64,000 bases of DNA from assembly GCF_000219725.1 (NCBI RefSeq), contig NC_015732.1, forward strand, positions 2,858,972-2,922,971. The letters are read 5' to 3'. This document shows positions 9,805-18,738 of this stretch, piece by piece. Under the pieces are notes generated by a model. It did no database searches. It saw only the letters and a list, made by a program, of their open reading frames with translations, and was not told the DNA's origin. Position numbers and translations under genes: made by a program. The stretch is from Gracilinema caldarium DSM 7334. Lineage in GTDB: Bacteria; Spirochaetota; Spirochaetia; Treponematales; Breznakiellaceae. Numbering within the stretch: the stretch's first letter is position 1; each line of letters starts with the position of its first letter.

Positions 9805-11778
9805 ATGGGTTTTATCCTCAATATTTTTACCAGTGGTAAGCATTTTAAGACAGACAATGAAGAATTAGATCTTTTTGTTCGCTATGTATTATTAAATGCG
9901 ATGATATTTCTTGGCGGATCCTTACTCATTCTTTTTGGTGTTCAAAGTTTGCATGCCGGAGCTTTACTCCAAGGGATCTTTGATCTTTCAATGGCCGCCA
10001 TTACCATCTTTGGTTTTATATTACTAAGAACTAATGTCAATTTTTCCGCTTCTTCATTCCTTACGGTAGTTTCCTTTTTCTTTCTTTGTACGTTTCTGAT
10101 TCAATCGGGAGGAATTCAGGGGTCTGGAGTTCTTTGGGCCTATTCTTTTCCACTACTGGCTATATTTTTACTTGGGATTCGAATAGGAACTGTCCTCGCT
10201 ATTTTATTAGGTATGTTTCTATGTGCTATATTTTTCATACCAGGAATCTCTCAATTTACCTATGAACGAGCCTTTGCGTTCAGAGGCATTGGAGTGTATA
10301 TCTTAGTTACAACTTGTACCATCGTGTACGAGATAACCAAGATAAATAAAGATAAACGGCTTCTTAGGCTTACTCAGACTATACAGGCTGAGCGGGATCA
10401 GATTTCGGCAATGAAGGACAATCTGCCGACAGGTATTTTTTTGCTGGATGAACAACTCTGTATTCAATCCCAGTATTCACCAAAACTTGAACAAATCTTT
10501 ACACAAAGCAACCTGAGCGGAGCTTCATTCATCAACCTATTACAAAACTCGTTACAAAACAAAGAACTCGATCTTTTACATGATTACTTTGAAATGCTTT
10601 TAAACAAAAGCCACGATCAAAGTCTTTTGGAGGAAATTAACCCTCTTAAGGAATTTTCCTTTACCCCTCTTCCAGGTGGAGAAATCAAATATCTTTCTAT
10701 CATGTTTACGACGTTCTCAAATGAAAACAACAAAACATTCATACTGGGTTCTGTCCAGGATTTAACAAAAGAACGGGCTCTTCAGCTGCAGCTTGAAGCA
10801 GAAGAACGCAAACGACAAAAAGAGATGCGATCCCTCTTTGAAATCATTCATATTGAACCCCGACTTTTCCAGGATTTTATTAATGAAACTGAAGAGAATT
10901 TTCAAGCTATTAACGAGTTACTAAAAGACCAAACTAAACCAACTCACGAGGTAATTACAGAAATATATCAGTTGATACATGCGGTTAAATCGAATGCGGT
11001 GATTCTGGGGCTCCAGGAATTTGGTGAAAAACTGCATGGTCTAGAACGGGAACTTAATCAACTTAAAGTGAAACATGAAGTAACATTCAATGATCTCCTT
11101 CATTTTACCTTAGAAATGGAATCGGTGCTCCAGGAAAAAGATTCATTTAAAGGCCTCTTGGAACGGCTTAAGAGTTTTACCCGAGGATCAAATACAGTTC
11201 AGGAAGAAGTCATATTGATTAAGACTCTGGAAAAACTTATAGAAAAAACTGCACAAAGCCTGGGAAAGGAAGCAAAGCTTGTAATTAAACAGATCGATTC
11301 ACATGCCTTGAATTATGTGCCCTTTAAAGATTTAAAGGATATCCTTACACAAATTGTACGGAATGCTCTAGTTCATGGCATAGAAACTCCAGCAGAGCGA
11401 AAAAGACTGAAAAAAGCTGCCCATGGGCTTATTGAACTTTCAATAAAACAGGAACACCAACAGATTATTTGTACTATTACCGATGATGGCAGAGGTATTT
11501 CCTTTGATGTGGTACGACAGAGAGCTCAAGAACAGCAACTGATAGACTCACAGGACAATCTTTCAAGGGAGCAACTTCTCGCATTGCTATTCAACCCTGG
11601 TTTTAGTACAGAAAAAACCTCAACATTACACGCCGGAAGAGGTATTGGCCTGAGCCTGGTAAAGGATCGTATTAAAAAACTTAATGGTTCTATTGGCATA
11701 CAAACCAAAGAAGGACGAGGCTGTCGTTTTATTATTAATTTTCCAGTTTTACAGGAGTCTGCTGCCAGTGCAGTATAG
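9805..11778 (+). CDS. Membrane sensor kinase with Hpt and CheA-like ATPase domains
   Basis: The 657-residue product starts at ATG 9805, 2 nt after the previous stop, with AAGGGG upstream. Residues about 25-190 contain five or six hydrophobic segments. A cytoplasmic PAS-like stretch (about 205-330) follows, then a helical Hpt-like segment with H392 in QLIHAVKSNA as the likely phosphorylated histidine. The C-terminus is a GHKL ATPase with an N box (VRNALVHGIE, N520), DDGRGIS (G1) and GRGIGLSLV (G2), closest in style to CheA. Unlike CheA there is no C-terminal CheW-like domain, so it should not dock in receptor arrays. It is probably a self-contained sensor that feeds the receiver encoded at 8937. 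The signal it senses is unknown. Confidence 0.8.
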   Translation: MGFILNIFTSGKHFKTDNEELDLFVRYVLLNAMIFLGGSLLILFGVQSLHAGALLQGIFDLSMAAITIFGFILLRTNVNFSASSFLTVVSFFFLCTFLIQSGGIQGSGVLWAYSFPLLAIFLLGIRIGTVLAILLGMFLCAIFFIPGISQFTYERAFAFRGIGVYILVTTCTIVYEITKINKDKRLLRLTQTIQAERDQISAMKDNLPTGIFLLDEQLCIQSQYSPKLEQIFTQSNLSGASFINLLQNSLQNKELDLLHDYFEMLLNKSHDQSLLEEINPLKEFSFTPLPGGEIKYLSIMFTTFSNENNKTFILGSVQDLTKERALQLQLEAEERKRQKEMRSLFEIIHIEPRLFQDFINETEENFQAINELLKDQTKPTHEVITEIYQLIHAVKSNAVILGLQEFGEKLHGLERELNQLKVKHEVTFNDLLHFTLEMESVLQEKDSFKGLLERLKSFTRGSNTVQEEVILIKTLEKLIEKTAQSLGKEAKLVIKQIDSHALNYVPFKDLKDILTQIVRNALVHGIETPAERKRLKKAAHGLIELSIKQEHQQIICTITDDGRGISFDVVRQRAQEQQLIDSQDNLSREQLLALLFNPGFSTEKTSTLHAGRGIGLSLVKDRIKKLNGSIGIQTKEGRGCRFIINFPVLQESAASAV

Positions 11779-11807
11779 CACTGACATCAGGCTCTTAGTG
11801 GTGGGGT

Positions 11808-11828
11808 CCAGCGAGGAAACCTCGCTGG
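11808..11828. terminator. Hairpin between convergent kinase and oppF genes
   Basis: A perfect 9-bp stem CCAGCGAGG / CCTCGCTGG with an AAA loop lies in the 57-bp gap between two convergent genes. There is no clear T-run on either side, so it may be a Rho-assisted or weak bidirectional terminator. Confidence 0.5.
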
Positions 11829-11835
11829 TAGTGTA

Positions 11836-12837
11836 TTATTCCGGATCGTGATAGAGGAAGCAAGCAACCTGATGGTCACTGTCAGCATCTTTCAGTTTCG
11901 GTATAGTATGCTGGCACTTGTCCATCCGCTTCGGACAGCGGTCATAGAAATAACAGCCATGCCGCTCCTTGTCGGGGGAAGGAACGTCGCCGGTCAGAAT
12001 AATCCGCTGGCGTTTCCGCTCTACCACCGGGTCCGGAATGGGAGCCGCAGAAAGAAGCGCCTGGGTATAGGGGTGCAGGGGCTTTTCAAAAAGCGTATTG
12101 CGGTCAGCAATTTCTACAATCACACCGAGATACATGACCGCAATCCGGTTTGAAATATAACGAACCACCGCCAGGTCATGGGCTATAAAAAGATAGGTGA
12201 GCCCCAATTCCTGCTGAAGATCCTTAAAAAGGTTGAGGATCTGGGCCTGAATAGAAACGTCCAGGGCAGATACGGGCTCATCGGCGAGGATCAGCTCCGG
12301 ATTTAACGCCAGGGCCCGGGCGATACCGATTCTCTGCCGCTGGCCGCCTGAAAATTCATGGGGATAGCGGTTCCTGAAGAAGCGGGAAAGACCGACCTTT
12401 TCCATGAGGTCCTCGACCCGGTCGATAATCTCTCCCTTTTGCATATTGATGAGCCCCCGGGACTTATAGATTTTCAGGGGTTCTGCAATGATGTCACCGC
12501 TGGTCATCCGTGGATTCAGCGATGCATAGGGGTCCTGAAAGACCATCTGCATATTTTTACGGGCTTTAAGTAACGCCGATGCATGGAGCTTAGTCAGATC
12601 CTCACCCTTAAAAATGACTGAACCGGCAGTAGGCCGGTGAAGCTGCGCCACCGCACGGGCAGTGGTCGATTTACCACAGCCCGATTCGCCGACGAGCCCC
12701 AGGGTTTCTCCTTTCTTGATTTTAAAGGAAATACCATCTACCGCCCGGATATAACCCTTATGAGAAGAAAAAGGACCACCGCCGGTATGAAAGTGTAATT
12801 TTAAATTCTCCACATCCAATAAATAGTCAGTATTCAT
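11836..12837 (-). CDS. oppF: Oligopeptide ABC transporter ATPase OppF
   Basis: A 333-residue ABC ATPase: Walker [10 protein letters not shown], signature [14 protein letters not shown], Walker [13 protein letters not shown], and the C-terminal oligopeptide extension with a Cys cluster ([14 protein letters not shown]) typical of OppD/OppF. It is the last gene of an oppA-B-C-D-F operon. The ATG at 12837 lies 2 nt after the oppD stop; a start further upstream would only extend into oppD. With OppD it forms the nucleotide-binding dimer that powers peptide import across the inner membrane. The order of the two ATPase genes (D then F) is the usual one. Confidence 0.93.
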   Translation of the reverse strand: MNTDYLLDVENLKLHFHTGGGPFSSHKGYIRAVDGISFKIKKGETLGLVGESGCGKSTTARAVAQLHRPTAGSVIFKGEDLTKLHASALLKARKNMQMVFQDPYASLNPRMTSGDIIAEPLKIYKSRGLINMQKGEIIDRVEDLMEKVGLSRFFRNRYPHEFSGGQRQRIGIARALALNPELILADEPVSALDVSIQAQILNLFKDLQQELGLTYLFIAHDLAVVRYISNRIAVMYLGVIVEIADRNTLFEKPLHPYTQALLSAAPIPDPVVERKRQRIILTGDVPSPDKERHGCYFYDRCPKRMDKCQHTIPKLKDADSDHQVACFLYHDPE

Positions 12838-12839
12838 AA

Positions 12840-13826
12840 TTAACGAGCCTCCCGGGAATAGAGCCAGCACGACGCAGCACAACCATTATCGAAGGACGTC
12901 GATGCAGGATACTTCTGTTTGCAGATGTCCATGGCCTTGTCACATCTCGGATAGAAGGGACAGCAGTCAGGCAGATCGATAACGTTTGGCGGCTGACCTT
13001 GAATGGACTGGAGCCGTTCATTGGTAAACTTATCGAGCCGGGGAACCGACTTGATAAGCCCCTGGGTATAGGGATGCCGGGGGTGAGCAAATATTTCATC
13101 CACCGGGCCCCGTTCCACAATACGGCCGGCGTACATAACGCAGATGGTATCGCAGAGGCCCGCCACCACACCGAGGGAGTGGGTAATCATGATTACCGCC
13201 GTACCAAGCCGTGCAGTGAGGTCCCGGATCAGGTCCAGAATCTGGGCCTGAATGGTTACATCGAGAGCGCTGGTGGGTTCATCGGCAATGAGAATATCCG
13301 GGTTACAGGAAAGAGCCATGGCGATCATAACCCGCTGGCGCATACCTCCGGAGAACTGGTGGGGATAGTTATCGATACGTTTTTCAGCCGCTGGAATGCC
13401 AGCCAGCTTCAGCATCTCTATCGCCTTATCCCGGGCTGCGGCCTTGGAAAGCCCCTGATGCAGTACCAGGGTTTCCACCATCTGGGTGGAAATCTTAAGA
13501 AAGGGGTTCAGGCTCGTCATGGGATCCTGGAAAATCATGGAAATTTTATTTCCCCGGATATCCCGGATCTGGTTTGGTGTCATTTTCAGGAGATCCTGTC
13601 CCCGATAGAGCACTTCGCCGCCGGCGATACGCCCCGGGGGGAAGGGTACCAGGTTCATAATGGAAAGATTGGTCACACTCTTTCCTGAGCCCGATTCACC
13701 AACCAGCCCCAGGGTCTCTCCCTGGCGGAGGTCGAAGGTTACCCCATCGACCGCCTTTACAATCCCTTCATCAACATGAAAATATGTTTTCAGGTCCTTA
13801 ACCTGTAAAATTACTTCATCGGTCAT
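12840..13826 (-). CDS. oppD: Oligopeptide ABC transporter ATPase OppD
   Basis: A 328-residue ATPase with Walker [10 protein letters not shown], the Q-loop [12 protein letters not shown], signature [14 protein letters not shown] and Walker [13 protein letters not shown]. The C-terminal [15 protein letters not shown] cluster matches the Fe-S-like Cys motif reported in this family. GGAG lies 8 nt before the ATG. It is separated from oppC by 21 bp and is nearly fused to oppF, implying co-translation and pairing of the two ATPases. Confidence 0.93.
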   Translation of the reverse strand: MTDEVILQVKDLKTYFHVDEGIVKAVDGVTFDLRQGETLGLVGESGSGKSVTNLSIMNLVPFPPGRIAGGEVLYRGQDLLKMTPNQIRDIRGNKISMIFQDPMTSLNPFLKISTQMVETLVLHQGLSKAAARDKAIEMLKLAGIPAAEKRIDNYPHQFSGGMRQRVMIAMALSCNPDILIADEPTSALDVTIQAQILDLIRDLTARLGTAVIMITHSLGVVAGLCDTICVMYAGRIVERGPVDEIFAHPRHPYTQGLIKSVPRLDKFTNERLQSIQGQPPNVIDLPDCCPFYPRCDKAMDICKQKYPASTSFDNGCAASCWLYSREAR

Positions 13827-13847
13827 TACCGTTACTCCTTACGACAC

Positions 13848-14924
13848 CTAGGTCCGGTTTTTGCTCTGGGGATCCAGAGCATCCCGCAGGCCGTCACCCA
13901 GAAAGTTCATGGCAAACAGGAAAATAGTCATGGAAATGGCAGGGAACAGGAGCCGCCAGGGATAAAGTTCCATACCCTTTACACCATCGGCCACCAGGGT
14001 ACCCCAGGATGCACCGGGGGCTGAAACACCAAGACCAAGGAAGGAAAGGAAGGATTCGTTCATAATAAAGCTAGGCATCTGCAGGGTCGCAAAGATGATG
14101 ATGACCCCTAATGAGTTTGGCAGGAGATGCCGGAAAATGATGCGGGCCTGGCTGGCCCCCATGGATCGGGCGGCTTCGACAAATTCGGAGTTTTTTAGGC
14201 TGATAATCTGGCCCCGTACAACCCGGGCTATGGTAAGCCAGGAAACCATGGCTATGGCGATAAAGAGGATAAAGATGGAATTGCTGCCCGAGGGGACCAT
14301 GGACATAAGAATAATGACGATGAGCATATAGGGAAGCCCATAGAGGACATCAACAAAACGCATTAAGAGGTTATCCACCCAACCACCCAGGAAGCCCGCA
14401 ACGGCACCAATGATGATACCAATAAGAACAGCGGTCAGAGTACCTACTACACCAATACCGATCGAAATCTGTCCGCCATATATGATACGGGCCAGCATAT
14501 CCCGGCCAAGATAGTCAGTCCCCAGAATGTACACCTTTTTATAGGATGGATTGTGCTGAACCTCATCCATAATTTTAGCCAGCTCAGCCTTCTGAGATTC
14601 CAGTTCGGTCTTCAGGTCTTCTCTATCCTGGGTTTTAAGAACCTCCGTAAGCCGCTCGATACGCTTTTCGACTTTTTCTACCGCCAGTTCCCCTGCGGTC
14701 TTAAAGGAGGGCCTCAGATTGATATGCATAAGATTCTGCTCATTGGGGTTGTAAATCGGCAGAATCGGCGCTACCAGGGAAACCACCATATAAAAAATGA
14801 CCACATACAGGCCAATCAGCGCCATCCGGTTTTTCCGTAACCGCTTCCAGGCATCGGCCCAGAGGGATACGGGCTTTACCTGCTGATTGAATTCATTCAC
14901 CATATTTTTAGCAGTATCAGCCAT
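13848..14924 (-). CDS. oppC: Oligopeptide ABC transporter permease OppC, with a long periplasmic insert
   Basis: A 358-residue binding-protein-dependent permease. The cytoplasmic EAA loop is present as EAARSMGASQARIIFRHLLPN, and six hydrophobic segments are visible. Ordinary OppC proteins are about 300 residues; here roughly 50 extra charged, heptad-like residues (about 77-122, rich in E, K, L and R) lie between the first membrane segment and the conserved LGTDYLGRD motif, so they should be periplasmic. AGGAGT precedes the ATG. It follows oppB by 9 bp. It forms the channel with OppB. Confidence 0.92.
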   Translation of the reverse strand: MADTAKNMVNEFNQQVKPVSLWADAWKRLRKNRMALIGLYVVIFYMVVSLVAPILPIYNPNEQNLMHINLRPSFKTAGELAVEKVEKRIERLTEVLKTQDREDLKTELESQKAELAKIMDEVQHNPSYKKVYILGTDYLGRDMLARIIYGGQISIGIGVVGTLTAVLIGIIIGAVAGFLGGWVDNLLMRFVDVLYGLPYMLIVIILMSMVPSGSNSIFILFIAIAMVSWLTIARVVRGQIISLKNSEFVEAARSMGASQARIIFRHLLPNSLGVIIIFATLQMPSFIMNESFLSFLGLGVSAPGASWGTLVADGVKGMELYPWRLLFPAISMTIFLFAMNFLGDGLRDALDPQSKNRT

Positions 14925-14933
14925 GAAGTACTC

Positions 14934-15863
14934 CTATTTATACGCAATCCGCGGATCAAGCAATCCGTACAGGATATCTACCACAAAGTTCATGACCACC
15001 AGGATCGCAGAATAGACGATAATATCCCCCATGATGAGGGTATAGTCCCGGTTCAGGGCAGACTGAACGAATATCTGCCCAACCCCGGGGACAAGGAATA
15101 CCGTTTCGACCACCACTGAACCAGTTATAATACCAGAGAAGGCTGGTCCTAGGTATGAAACGATCGGCAACAGGGCACCCTTAAGCACATGTTTTATAAT
15201 AACAACCGACTCTTTTAAGCCCTTAGCCCTGGCAGTACGGATATAGTCTGACCGTAAAACCTCGAGGATAGATCCCCGGGAAAGCCGGGCAATATAGGCA
15301 AAATAGGGGAATGCTAATGTAATCATAGGAAGGACAATTGTTTTCCACCCCGCCCGACTGTTTATCCAGCCCGATGTAGGCAACCAGCTCAGCTTCATAG
15401 CAAATACGAGCTGTAAGACAGGACCAATAACAAAAAGGGGCACCGATATACCAATAACTGCGATAGACATGGATAGATAATCAGGCCATTTATTCTGTCT
15501 CAGGGCACTCACAATTCCTGCCAGGGTTCCCAGGAAGAAAGCGAGGGCAAGGGCAAAACTACCAAGGATGATCGATGTAGGCATGGTAGCCCCAATCAGT
15601 TCATTCACAGTCTGATCCTGATACCGGAATGAAGGCCCCAGATCGCCCCGTAAAATATCCTGAAGATACCGCCCGTATTGTTGTAAGAGGGGCTCATCCA
15701 TGTGATATTTTTTAAGAATATTCTGTAACACCGCTTCGGGGATTTTCTTCTCCGAAGAGAAGGGGCCGCCCGGTGCAAAGCGAATGAGAAAAAAACTGAG
15801 CGTCACGATGATAAACATCGTGGGAATAATACTCAGCAAACGACGAATGATGAACCTGGCCAT
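14934..15863 (-). CDS. oppB: Oligopeptide ABC transporter permease OppB
   Basis: A 309-residue permease, the normal length for OppB, starting MARFIIRRLLSIIP. Of two adjacent ATGs (15866, 15863) I chose 15863 because GGAGG is 5 nt upstream of it but only 2 nt from the other. The N-terminal membrane anchor, the FAPGGPF motif and the EAA-type loop (RTARAKGLKESVVIIKHVLKGALLP) are visible. It is the second gene of the operon, separated from oppA by about 215 bp that contains a GC-rich hairpin. Confidence 0.93.
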   Translation of the reverse strand: MARFIIRRLLSIIPTMFIIVTLSFFLIRFAPGGPFSSEKKIPEAVLQNILKKYHMDEPLLQQYGRYLQDILRGDLGPSFRYQDQTVNELIGATMPTSIILGSFALALAFFLGTLAGIVSALRQNKWPDYLSMSIAVIGISVPLFVIGPVLQLVFAMKLSWLPTSGWINSRAGWKTIVLPMITLAFPYFAYIARLSRGSILEVLRSDYIRTARAKGLKESVVIIKHVLKGALLPIVSYLGPAFSGIITGSVVVETVFLVPGVGQIFVQSALNRDYTLIMGDIIVYSAILVVMNFVVDILYGLLDPRIAYK

Positions 15864-16031
15864 CATTTCCTCCAGATTAAGATAATTTGACGAACTCGCC
15901 AAATAGCTATAGTCACCGGAAGGTAACTGTACCTATTCGGGGAGTTTATCCCTCATAGGTAATAACCTTAACAGGATAGTACCACAGGTGTAGTTCCTCT
16001 TTTAAGATGTTTCACCACAGGGATTAAATAG

Positions 16032-16055
16032 AAAGGCGCCCCCAAGGGCGCCCTT
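16032..16055 (-). terminator. Partial terminator between oppA and oppB
   Basis: On the minus strand, about 24 nt after the oppA stop, AAGGGCGCCC and GGGCGCCTT pair through a 4-nt loop with one bulged base, and the stem is followed by TTTCTATTT. A leaky terminator here would give more binding protein than permease, a common arrangement in opp operons. Confidence 0.6.
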
Positions 16056-16078
16056 CCAAATTTAGAGACTAGAGCGCC

Positions 16079-17665
16079 TTATTTTTTCTTGGAAATGAAC
16101 TTCCAGTGATGAACACCCAGCGGGTTGCCATACCAGCCATCCCACTTAGTAAGGTCAATCATATCAAGATCGACATACCAGTAAAGGGGCAGCATTCCCT
16201 GATCTTCGGCGAATATCTTCTCTGCATCCATAAGCGTCTGATTTCTTTCTGGGCTGTCGGGCATTGAGGCAGCTTTCTTTACCAGTTCATCAAACTTGGG
16301 ATTTGAATAGAGACCATCGTTGTTACCACCACCGGTAATAAAGAGTTCCAGGAAGTTGGAGGGATCCATATAGTCTGCAACCCAACCATGACGGGCTACA
16401 TCAAAGTCGTGAGCATTGGACCTGGTATCGAGGAAGGTCTTCCACTCTTCGTTCTTAAGCTCAACCTTAATACCCAGGTTGTTCTGCCACTGTTCCTGTA
16501 CGAATTCTGCAATCTTTTTATGGCCTTCGTTAGTGTTGTACTTAATGGTGAGCACTGGGAAACCCTTACCATTGGGATAGCCAGCTTGAGCAAGGAGTTC
16601 CTTAGCCTTGGCTACATCGTAACCAATTCCGGGCTGGGGAGTGAAGCCAGCCATAGGAGGCGTAAAGGCATCGGTGGGGATCTGACCGGCCTTGGTAACC
16701 TTTTCTACCAGAGCTTTCTTGTCGATCGCAGCAGCCAGAGCCTTGCGGACAAGAGGATTATCATAGGGTTTGCGCTGGTTATTAAAGCAGTAGTAGTAAG
16801 TTGCAAGTTGGGGATTAACCTGATAATCGGGCCGCAGTTTAACTTCGTCGATAATATCGGTGGGAACAGAAGTATCCCAATCAATTTCGCCCTTAAGGAA
16901 CATATTATAGGATGTTTTTTCATCGGTAACCGCAAGAATCTTAATAGAATTCAGTTTTACATTCTTGGCATCCCAGTATTTGGGGTTTTTAACCGCAAAA
17001 ATGTATTCCTGAGGTTTCCATTCCTTGAGGGTATAGGGGCCATTGCCAACAAAGTTGCCCGGTTTTACCCACTGATCACCAAACTTTTCAATAACATGCT
17101 GGGGAAGGGGAGCAAAGGCATAGTGGGCGGTCATGTCGACAAAGTATGCCGCAGGACCAACCAGTTCAACCTGGAGGGTGTAGTCATCAAGAGCCTTTAC
17201 ACCAACAGTGGAAGGATCGGTGGTCTTGCCCTGATTGTAGTCATCGGCACCCTTTACTACCATGCCAATCATGTAAGCATACTCGGCGGCAGTTTCGGGT
17301 TTCAGTGTCCGGAGCCAACCGTAGACAAAGTCCTTGGCGGTAACTGGGGTTCCATCAGACCAGGTGCTCTTGCGGAGCTTAAAGGTTACGGTCTTGCCGT
17401 CGGGACTGATGGTCCAGGATTCAGCAATACCGGGGATCGCCTTGGAAGTTTTGGGATCATTAATGGTAAGACCTTCGAACAGGGCCATATAAAGCCGGTG
17501 TTCAGGTACACCCTGAATCAGAGACGGATCCAGAGTCTGAGGTTCAGCGGCGTTGTTCACGATGAATTCGGCCTTGTCTGCGGTCAACTCCTTTTGAGCA
17601 CAGGAGAGAACAAACAGAGAAGCGAATCCAACCACAAGAGCGGCTACTAGTACACTCTTTTTCAT
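16079..17665 (-). CDS. oppA: Oligopeptide-binding lipoprotein OppA
   Basis: A 528-residue extracytoplasmic solute-binding protein (SBP family 5). The N-terminus MKKSVLVAALVVGF leads to a lipobox LFVLSC, so the mature protein should be lipid-anchored at the Cys near residue 22. The family signature region EPQTLDPSL...LYMALFEGL is clear. The ATG at 17665 has a textbook AAGGAGG upstream; earlier in-frame codons lie within the leader. As first gene of oppABCDF it captures peptides for the OppBC channel. A promoter with 17-bp spacing is visible upstream. Confidence 0.93.
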   Translation of the reverse strand: MKKSVLVAALVVGFASLFVLSCAQKELTADKAEFIVNNAAEPQTLDPSLIQGVPEHRLYMALFEGLTINDPKTSKAIPGIAESWTISPDGKTVTFKLRKSTWSDGTPVTAKDFVYGWLRTLKPETAAEYAYMIGMVVKGADDYNQGKTTDPSTVGVKALDDYTLQVELVGPAAYFVDMTAHYAFAPLPQHVIEKFGDQWVKPGNFVGNGPYTLKEWKPQEYIFAVKNPKYWDAKNVKLNSIKILAVTDEKTSYNMFLKGEIDWDTSVPTDIIDEVKLRPDYQVNPQLATYYYCFNNQRKPYDNPLVRKALAAAIDKKALVEKVTKAGQIPTDAFTPPMAGFTPQPGIGYDVAKAKELLAQAGYPNGKGFPVLTIKYNTNEGHKKIAEFVQEQWQNNLGIKVELKNEEWKTFLDTRSNAHDFDVARHGWVADYMDPSNFLELFITGGGNNDGLYSNPKFDELVKKAASMPDSPERNQTLMDAEKIFAEDQGMLPLYWYVDLDMIDLTKWDGWYGNPLGVHHWKFISKKK

Positions 17666-17710
17666 GTTGATTCCTCCTTGATCTATCATATCAACGAATA
17701 GAACTTATTT

Positions 17711-17739
17711 TTTATACATCGCTATTTTGATTTACGCAA
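17711..17739 (-). promoter_or_regulatory. Promoter of the opp operon
   Basis: On the minus strand TTGCGT (17739-17734), a 17-bp spacer and TATAAA (17716-17711) precede the oppA ribosome-binding site, giving a leader of about 40 nt. Confidence 0.6.
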
Positions 17740-17767
17740 CAGTTTTGAGCATATTTTCTGTAAAAAC

Positions 17768-17783
17768 ATGCAATTTATTGCAT
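17768..17783. promoter_or_regulatory. Inverted repeat in the oppA/acyltransferase divergent gap
   Basis: ATGCAAT-TT-ATTGCAT is a perfect 7-bp inverted repeat between the two divergent promoters, upstream of the -35 box of each. It is a candidate operator; no regulator gene is adjacent. Confidence 0.35.
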
Positions 17784-17814
17784 ATAGCTGACAACAATGC
17801 AAAATTCGTCGCAA

Positions 17815-17844
17815 TTGACAGTATATTTCTACAAATTGTATACT
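17815..17844 (+). promoter_or_regulatory. Promoter giving a probably leaderless acyltransferase mRNA
   Basis: TTGACA (17815-17820), an 18-bp spacer and TATACT (17839-17844) are close to consensus. The -10 box ends 8 nt before the ATG at 17853, and no Shine-Dalgarno fits in between, so transcription would begin at or within about 2 nt of the start codon. Confidence 0.7.
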
Positions 17845-17852
17845 AATAACTT

Positions 17853-18731
17853 ATGAAACCAATTAGCGCAGTTTATCGCGATCGCATTATGCAAATGATG
17901 GGCAAAGCCCGACTTGATACGGTAGTCACAGAAAACAACGTGTATCAAGAAGCAAACAAGGCAGTACTTCCTTATATTGATGGAATTCTCGAAGAGCTCA
18001 TGCTTCCCGGCTCAGGGGTTGATGGGGCCGAACATCTGCGGGAATTATTACAGAAGGCCAAAGAAGGCCATTCCTGCCTTTTACTGGTTGAACATTACAG
18101 TAACTTTGACCTGCCTTCTATCAGCTACCTCTTACGAAAAGAGCTTCCCGATGGCCAGGAACTGGCCGATGCCATTGTGGCCATTGCAGGCTTAAAGCTC
18201 AATGAATCGAACCCGGTGGTAGCAGCCTTTACCGAAGCCTATACCCGGATTGTGATTTACCCAAGCCGCTCCCTCCAGGGCTTGGACCCCGAAAAGGACC
18301 GGGCAGAGATTATCCGCAGTAATGCAATTAACCGGGCAGCTATGAAGACTCTGAATGAGGTAAAAGTGTCGGGCAAGCTTATCCTGGTATTCCCTGCTGG
18401 AACCCGGTTCCGCCCCTGGGACCCGGAAAGCAAACGGGGTGTCCGGGAGATTGATTCTTATATTAAGTCCTTTGAGTATTTCTGCCCCATTGCCATAAAT
18501 GGGGAGGTTCTGCGGATACAGCCGGGGGACATGGCAGAAGACCAGGTGACCCAGGATGTGGTTCGTATTACCATCGGGCCTGTTACTAGCTGCGCCGAAT
18601 TCCGTGAAAAGGCCCGGGCCGAGGCAGAGGCCGCCGGTGTGGAAGACAAGAAACAGGCTACGGTAGACAAAATTATGGAATTGCTGGAACAAATGCACCG
18701 GGAAGCCGAAAGCCGGCGGCCGAAGGTTTAA
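17853..18731 (+). CDS. Glycerolipid acyltransferase (PlsC/PlsB superfamily)
   Basis: A 292-residue protein with the two acyltransferase blocks: HYSNFD (H81, D86; the HX4D catalytic motif) and FPAGTR (180-185; the FPEGTR glycerol-phosphate-binding motif, Glu replaced by Ala). No membrane segment is obvious. Spacing between the motifs (about 100 residues) is longer than in PlsC and recalls the glycerol-3-phosphate acyltransferase branch. It probably makes lyso-phosphatidate or phosphatidate for membrane lipids. It is monocistronic, converges with the NYN gene 8 bp beyond, and lies directly under a strong promoter with no ribosome-binding site. Confidence 0.8.
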   Translation: MKPISAVYRDRIMQMMGKARLDTVVTENNVYQEANKAVLPYIDGILEELMLPGSGVDGAEHLRELLQKAKEGHSCLLLVEHYSNFDLPSISYLLRKELPDGQELADAIVAIAGLKLNESNPVVAAFTEAYTRIVIYPSRSLQGLDPEKDRAEIIRSNAINRAAMKTLNEVKVSGKLILVFPAGTRFRPWDPESKRGVREIDSYIKSFEYFCPIAINGEVLRIQPGDMAEDQVTQDVVRITIGPVTSCAEFREKARAEAEAAGVEDKKQATVDKIMELLEQMHREAESRRPKV

Positions 18732-18738
18732 GGGGAGC

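Noticed and set aside
16388-17650. 420-codon plus-strand frame opposite oppA
   Set aside because: No ribosome-binding site or recognisable domain; it is antisense to a textbook oppA.
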